Positions 58,680 through 64,000 of a stretch of 64,000 nt of DNA are shown one piece after another. Origin of the DNA: Aquanectria penicillioides (Eukaryota; Ascomycota; Sordariomycetes; Hypocreales; Nectriaceae); assembly GCA_003415625.1 (NCBI GenBank), contig PYIU01000011.1:75001-139000 (forward strand), read 5' to 3'. Numbering within the stretch: the first letter of the stretch is position 1; each line of letters opens with the position of its first letter. The position numbers were made by a program, and so were the translations under genes. The notes under the pieces are model-generated. The model was not told the origin of the DNA and did not search any database. It saw only the letters and a list, made by a program, of their open reading frames with translations.

Positions 58680-60394
58680 ATGAGCAAGATGGCAGAGCTG
58701 ACTACACAACAACTGTATGAGACTCTTGTTGGCAAAAATGCCTTGCATGGCTGGCATGTCCTCGTCGCTTATAAAGAAGACGCTCTTAATGACATGATTA
58801 AGAGCCGACACGACGAACTTGGGGATACAAAGACAGTTATCCCACCATTCGAGTCCGACTACACTGGTGAGATAACCAAAGAAGTTTGCGTCACCTCAAC
58901 TTATTCACCCCCGTCATAGACTCTTTGGGCGAAAGATATAATGTGACTTTCAAGCTCAAGCTGGGCGCCCCGAAACTACGCATTACTACGTCCAATGCGG
59001 ATATCAATCTGGACTTTCCATTGACTGGAGAATATATTAAACGGGACCACCAAACTCCGTTGCCATCTGGTCTTACTCTAAGATGTTTCGCTGAATTCAT
59101 TACGGTTACTGGTTCAGCAGAAAAGAGTAACGCCGGTACCGTGGTGTCCTTCGCAGACAACGATGCTTCGAAAAACAACATTACTCTCGACTTACAGCAG
59201 CCACGGGTGGATATTCTTGATTCATCAGGAAACATCTTTACGGCTCTACGTGAGATTGGCTCAACTTTGACTTCTAAAATCGCCGAATTGGGTCTTGAGT
59301 ACAACATACTTTCGGTGCAGTCCTCGAACCCCAATGCAGACAGTTCGAATGCTCTGCAGCCCAGTAAAATGGTTATGACCACTATTCCGGGATCCAGTGA
59401 TACTGGTACATCTCAACAAGGCATACTTCTAATGTGGATCGCTGTTGCGGGATTAACTTTCGAAGGCGATCCACATACTGAACAAAAACCATTGTTGTTC
59501 AACCCGGGTGGCACGTCGATATCTCCAATTCCTTCGGATGGTGGTAATGCCATGCTTTTTGTGTCACAATCAACTCTTTACACAGCATTCGTAAAAGTAA
59601 GGCTCCAATTATTCGCAAAAATGGACCGTCACTAGATGACTAACAGGCCCATAGAAACGTCTGGAAAGTCTCGGTTACACTGATATCACATTTGCCCCCG
59701 TTGCTGAATCAAAAGACATATTTAAAGAAGAACACAAAAGTAAGCAAGATCTTTCCCAATATGTAATTTTGCTCATTCGATATCAGCTGGCTTGTTTTTC
59801 AAAGCCAAACCCCCTTCACACTCGGTGTCTGTACCAGGATACCACGTCCATGACGACCACCTTGATGACTTCTCATTCGATATGAACAAGGAAGCAACAA
59901 ACTTTCTCTTGGATAGGGAAAAAGGTCTAGTGAAGTTGAAATATGTCATCGAAGGCATAGAATTCAGAAGCTCCGAAACCCGGTCTACGGGTTCAAGGAC
60001 CTTTGTTCCAGTCAAATATACGACCACTGGCAAGGCAACCTTCACATTCACTGCCGAAGGCTCTGGAGAATGGTCTTCTGGTTCTTCTGAGAGCTTGGCA
60101 CTTGAATACAAGCTTCCTTCAACGTTTACTTCGTCTCCTGTGGCCGACAAGACGAATATTTGGGACCAAATCTTCAAGTTCAAAATTGACAATATGCACC
60201 CAGAGGTAAACAAAATTTCAGTTTCGATGCCATCGGTCAGCATTAACCTCGGCGCGTTGGACCTATTCATGACCACAAACATCTTGACTCCAGGCAAGCA
60301 TGTTTTCAAACTGCGCAAGATACCTGACAATCTTTATTTCCCCCAAGACATGATGTTGCTTGGGGACTACGAGTTTAAGCAGGAGGTCGTGTGA
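58680..60394 (+). CDS. Beta-rich protein of unknown function, possibly TULIP/P47-like
   Basis: Four exons (58680-58866, 58920-59596, 59655-59739, 59787-60394) give 518 residues with all joins in frame and no breaks. It opens ELTTQQLYETLVGKNALHGW then VLVAYKEDALNDMI, followed by alternating beta-like stretches (YNVTFKLKLGAPKLRI, DINLDFPLTGEYI), a paired second half (LVKLKYVIEGIEFRSS, TTGKATFTFTAEGSGEW) and a short tail LLGDYEFKQEVV. There is no signal peptide and no membrane span. The N-terminal Gly-Trp plus amphipathic helix and two beta-rich halves resemble bacterial proteins of the tubular lipid-binding (TULIP, P47-like) group. This is a pattern impression, not an alignment. It sits 1 kb downstream of the Gly-rich gene in the same orientation. 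Confidence 0.75.
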
Positions 60395-60974
60395 TTGACT
60401 GGGAGATTTATCAGTACTGCAATCTTGGATGTCCTCTGCCACTTCTTACATCCTGACCGGCACGTCCATCCCTCTCCTGATCACCCCATGCAGCATTGCT
60501 ACTTCGCAGAAACCGTTCTAAGAACGAACCATATTTCCAATACCTCATGCTTAGAAGAAAGAATAACTTGAAAATTCAATTAATAGCTATAAGACCTCCC
60601 TTCTACCATACGCAAAGAGCCACGCTTTGAGACTGGATGCAATGACAGCGATCAAAACCCGTGTCCATTTCTACCTAGAAAAAGTGATTGCAGTCTAACT
60701 AAGTAGAGGAGCGAAATGAAGTAATATGGGTTCCATGCTCAAGGAAGCAAGTGCAATCAAAGCGACAATAGAACCAACTAGACCAAGATAACTAAGGTCA
60801 TGCCATTTGCTAGTCCAGAGCCTGCCTGCCCCCAAAGTATTCATGTCTATTTTTCCTTCCTACTACTAGGTATCGCAACCCTTGGAGGCAAGGATCATAC
60901 AACCATCGTAAATTATACGGCACCAGCAATACCGGTACTATACCGGTAATTATACACGGAAATATATGTAATAT
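60395..60974. other. Convergent 3' intergenic region
   Basis: Lies between the 3' ends of the TULIP-like gene (+) and the histidine kinase (-). The short inverted pair ATACCGGTACTATACCGGTA is at about 60930-60949. No gene is supported. Confidence 0.45.
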
Positions 60975-63900
60975 TTATTTGCTCTTAAAGGCTGGAAAAT
61001 ATTGCTTTATGGCCCGATCTAGCACTTTTGGACCAACAGGCTTCACAAAATATTCATCAGCACCGGCATCCTTAGCTGCTACTCTGTCCGCCGGGCTATC
61101 TTGACCAGTTACAATAAAAATAATGCTGGAGCTCCATTTGTTTTCTTTCTCCAGCAATCGAATTTGCCTGGTGGCTTCAAGGCCATCACACACTGGCATT
61201 TGAAGATCCATAAGAATCAACTGGATCGAAGTTTGTTCGTCGGTACTAGTAATTGACTGCTGCCGAAAAAAGGTTTTGACAGCTTGCTTTCCATCAGCTG
61301 TGGAATGTTGTGGTAGCCCCCGCTTGCTACAATACATTTGCAGAATTCGTAAGTTGATAGTGTTGTCGTCGACAAGGAGCGCTGTGGGAGTGGGTGTACT
61401 CGTGAGTATAGTGTTGTTTGGGATGGCCAAGTTCGATTCTAGTGGGAGTGAGGAATGGTGCCCATTTATTGGCAGCAGACTGACGTCTGAGATGGCACCA
61501 ATCGGATATTGTGTCGATGGGGGAGTTGAATTTGCGGTCGGTGGCAGCGAATTGGTCTCTGGAGATACACTCGGGACTGCGAGTGAGGGTTCATCAAGCT
61601 GCACCCGGGAAGCCTTGATTGTTGCAAGAAGTGTGTCTGCTTCGTCCAACACTGAGACCATCTTTGAGGTAAAAAAGGGACCTCTGATGTAAAGAATATT
61701 ATTGAATAGTCGGTCAAAAGATGTCTCATCTTCAGACGCTGGAATCAAACAAATGGCAACTTGTGAGGAGGGGATCTGTGCCAGGTGCGACCGGTGTTGT
61801 TCCATATCAGGCGCAAAATCCAAGATGATGAAGCAGCCTTCTACGTTTTCTGAAGAAGTAAAGCCATGGCATGTAAGAAATGCTGAGAAATAGTGGCATA
61901 GAGATGTGCCATTGGAGCCACACGTCATCTTGTAAAACTTGGAGGGTATGCTGTTGAGCTCTGGAATAAGTCTCTTCGATTGCAGGGGGGAGTACGTACA
62001 CTCCACATCCTGGAACATGACTCTGAAGTGAGAACCTTGATCAGTCTCGGAGGAAATTAAATAAACAGAGCCATGAAGGAGGGTTGCAAATTTGGATGCA
62101 AGAGTCAGACCCAATCCAGCGCCTGCTGAGTGCATGTCAGTTTTTTCATATGCTTCAAATATGCGTTTATGATGATCGGCGTGGATTCCACAGCCAGTGT
62201 CTTCAACATCGACAATGAGCTCCTTGGAGTCTGCACATATCGATGCGGTTATCACCACAACGCCTTTTGGCGTATTTTGAATTGCGTTGATGATGAGTGG
62301 GATCAAGCTGTCCTTGAGCAAACTAAGGTCTGTTCGAAAACGCTCAGAACCGGGAGGCAAGTCGCGTTTAAAGATGATAGATGGTGTGTAGCGTGTATCG
62401 TCTGAGATGATTTTTCGTATTTCGTTTGATAGCTCCGCCTCTAGCTCGTCCATGGTATGCATTGCATAGCATCGATCCATCATAGCAATGTCGGCCCACC
62501 TATTTAGCGTAATCATGCTGTTGACGATTGAGATTAGGTCTCGGCCTGCTGTTTTGATAGTGTTGAGGTAAATGAACGGTTCGCCAGATTTTAGCGCCGG
62601 GGTTGCCTTTAACAGTGCCGACACTTGATCAGCACTTTCGTCCAAGTTCCTTTGCTTCAACTCCTCGACCAACAGTTCCACAGAACCAAGAATACCATGA
62701 ATCGGGGTTCGTAGTTGGTGAGAAAACCCCCTAATAAACATTTCTTTTGCTCTCATCACTTCATTTAGAAGGTGTTTGTGCCACACCTGGGAAGCATGGT
62801 TGCGCAAGTCTGCACAAACCAGAGATCGACATCATCGAAGACAAGGCGAAAGTCCTTGGAAGCCACCACAAGTAATGATGGCCCGGATATACTCTCGCAT
62901 TGAGCCGTTATCACGCGTACTACCCTATTGTTTGGGAATTTTCGGTGATTTGAGTTGGCAATAAAGTCGTCAAAGTAGTCCATGTCCTCCCACAAGCCAT
63001 CTTCCAGGTCTGACACCAATATCGGGTCACGGCCTTCAATCTCGATATGTGTGGCTTTGAAAGATCGCATGCTGGTTATTGCGTCCGGATATGTGAGCCT
63101 CAGTATCTCGAGGACTGGCTCATCAGAGATCTCACCATCGATTTCCTCCTGCGCCTTGGTGATTAATTCGGTCATTCGATGCCGTTCTCGCTGGCGCCTT
63201 GCTCTTGCGCATTGAACAATATCGGAAGTGACCCAGTCAGCCAGGTAGGCGAGTGTTTGTTGTTGTTGTTTGGTCAAGGATTCTTGTTTAGTACTTGAAG
63301 CCACGCAGAGTGATCCGAGGCCAACACAATCGCCAGACTCATGTTGCAAGCGAAGTGGAGCACCAGCATAAGCCATGAGTCCGCCAAACTCGACGTATGG
63401 GGAATCTTTGAATCTCCAGTCCTCCATCATGTTGGGCAAAAGAAATACGCTCTATTACAAAGTCTTAGCAGAGTTTTTCACATGGGACTGGAGATACTAA
63501 ACGTACGCCAGGAGGCTGAGCGACTGTATGCGCGCAAATGGTTTCCCCGCGGGGAAGGATCGCTAGAGGTTGTCCGATTGTGGCTAAGCGGATATAGAAA
63601 TTGACATCCAGGATGCCAATAATTACATACTCCCATCCCGTAGATTCTTTTGCTAGGAATGTTTTCTCCTGCAGCCCGGAGATCAACTCGTTCTCCTCGA
63701 TGATATCGCGGGTGTAATACCAAAGCATAGACAGCCTCAGTCTTTCATTCTTTGTCAGGACCGGACGCAGATATCGGTCAGAGAGACACTTTGGTCTATC
63801 TGGGATCGGCGACGGCTTATATTCGTCGACCTTCGGGGGATAAAAGGGCTCTTTCGGCCATGACCTAATCGGCGTATCGGCGTTCTGTGGGTCATAGACA

Positions 63901-64000
63901 GGGCCAACGGTCTGTGGACGAGGCGGGATAAGTATCGGCTTCGATGATAAGATGGCAGCGTCCGCTTTTGGTGCAAATCGCATGCGTTTCCCGTTGCTGG
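60975..64000 (-). CDS. GAF-domain hybrid histidine kinase, 5' end possibly outside the window
   Basis: From the N-terminus (right edge; a candidate start is ATG at 63983): a Pro-rich lead (PIPDRPKCLSDRYLRPVLT), a GAF sensor (AKESTGWEYVIIGILDVNF then LMAYAGAPLRLQHESGDC) across a 54-nt intron (63506-63453), and a His-kinase core with H-box GFSHQLRTPIHGILGSVELL. ATP-binding motifs are NAIQNTPKG, VEDTGCGI and GAGLGLTLASKFA. A receiver follows with LLVDDNTINLRIL, the phospho-acceptor Asp in LILMDLQMPVCDG, and YFVKPVGPK. It would pass phosphate through a HPt protein to stress or developmental pathways. The frame changes at GGG 62789-62791, where one more base would join FVQTCATML to QVWHKHLLNE. Confidence 0.9.

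Overview
The window is 64 kb of a filamentous ascomycete (Pezizomycotina) genome. The evidence is compact multi-exon genes with 46-145 nt GT-AG introns (CTAAC-like branch sites, one GC-AG donor), families typical of these fungi (HET, PigL_N, PDR ABC, Zn2Cys6 factors, NIPA, CE16 esterase, PR-1/CAP, hybrid histidine kinase), and an AT-saturated transposon that looks like repeat-induced point mutation (RIP). I cannot name the species.

Layout. 1-1735 (-): HET-domain gene cut by the left edge. 2.0-3.1 kb: dispersed repeat. 3.7-5.1 kb (+): conserved fungal membrane protein. 7.0-9.1 kb (+): F-box-like/ankyrin protein with an overlapping uORF. 9.26-9.59 kb: MITE. 10-12.1 kb: degraded coding remnants. 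12.6-13.3 kb: repeats with GC-rich hairpins. 13.3-14.3 kb (-): SGNH/CE16 esterase. 15.0-16.3 kb (-): PigL_N-domain protein. 16.6-21.2 kb (-): PDR-type ABC transporter with two lesions. 22.7-27.3 kb (-): Zn2Cys6 factor split by a 1,769-bp Tc1/mariner element. 28.2-29.98 kb (+): APC permease. 30.9-32.4 kb (+): NIPA-type Mg2+ transporter. 33.4-36.1 kb (+): intact paralogue of the split factor. 37-38.8 kb: LTR-like repeat and degraded genes. 40.0-40.8 kb (+): CAP/PR-1 protein. 41.9-43.5 kb (+): second type of Zn2Cys6 factor. 46.8-48.9 kb (+): protein kinase fused to a Pan1-like EH domain. 49.3 kb: receiver-domain relic. 51.2-60.4 kb: three-gene neighbourhood of unusual proteins (a membrane-anchored coiled-coil protein, divergent from a Gly-rich ~1,150-residue protein, followed by a 518-residue beta-rich protein). 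61.0-64.0 kb (-): GAF-hybrid histidine kinase cut by the right edge.

Three things stand out. (1) The split Zn2Cys6 gene is a clean insertion: removing the element and one TA copy gives an open exon of 251 nt, the same length as the matching exon of its paralogue 10 kb away. The two paralogues face outward around a permease and a Mg2+ transporter. (2) The 51-60 kb trio has no common fungal annotation I recognise and is the best candidate for an undescribed system. (3) At least seven frame breaks in otherwise well-conserved genes can each be explained by one missing base in a short homopolymer. This argues for base-calling undercounts rather than seven independent pseudogenes. Exon joins were made by eye and have not been tested by alignment or RNA.
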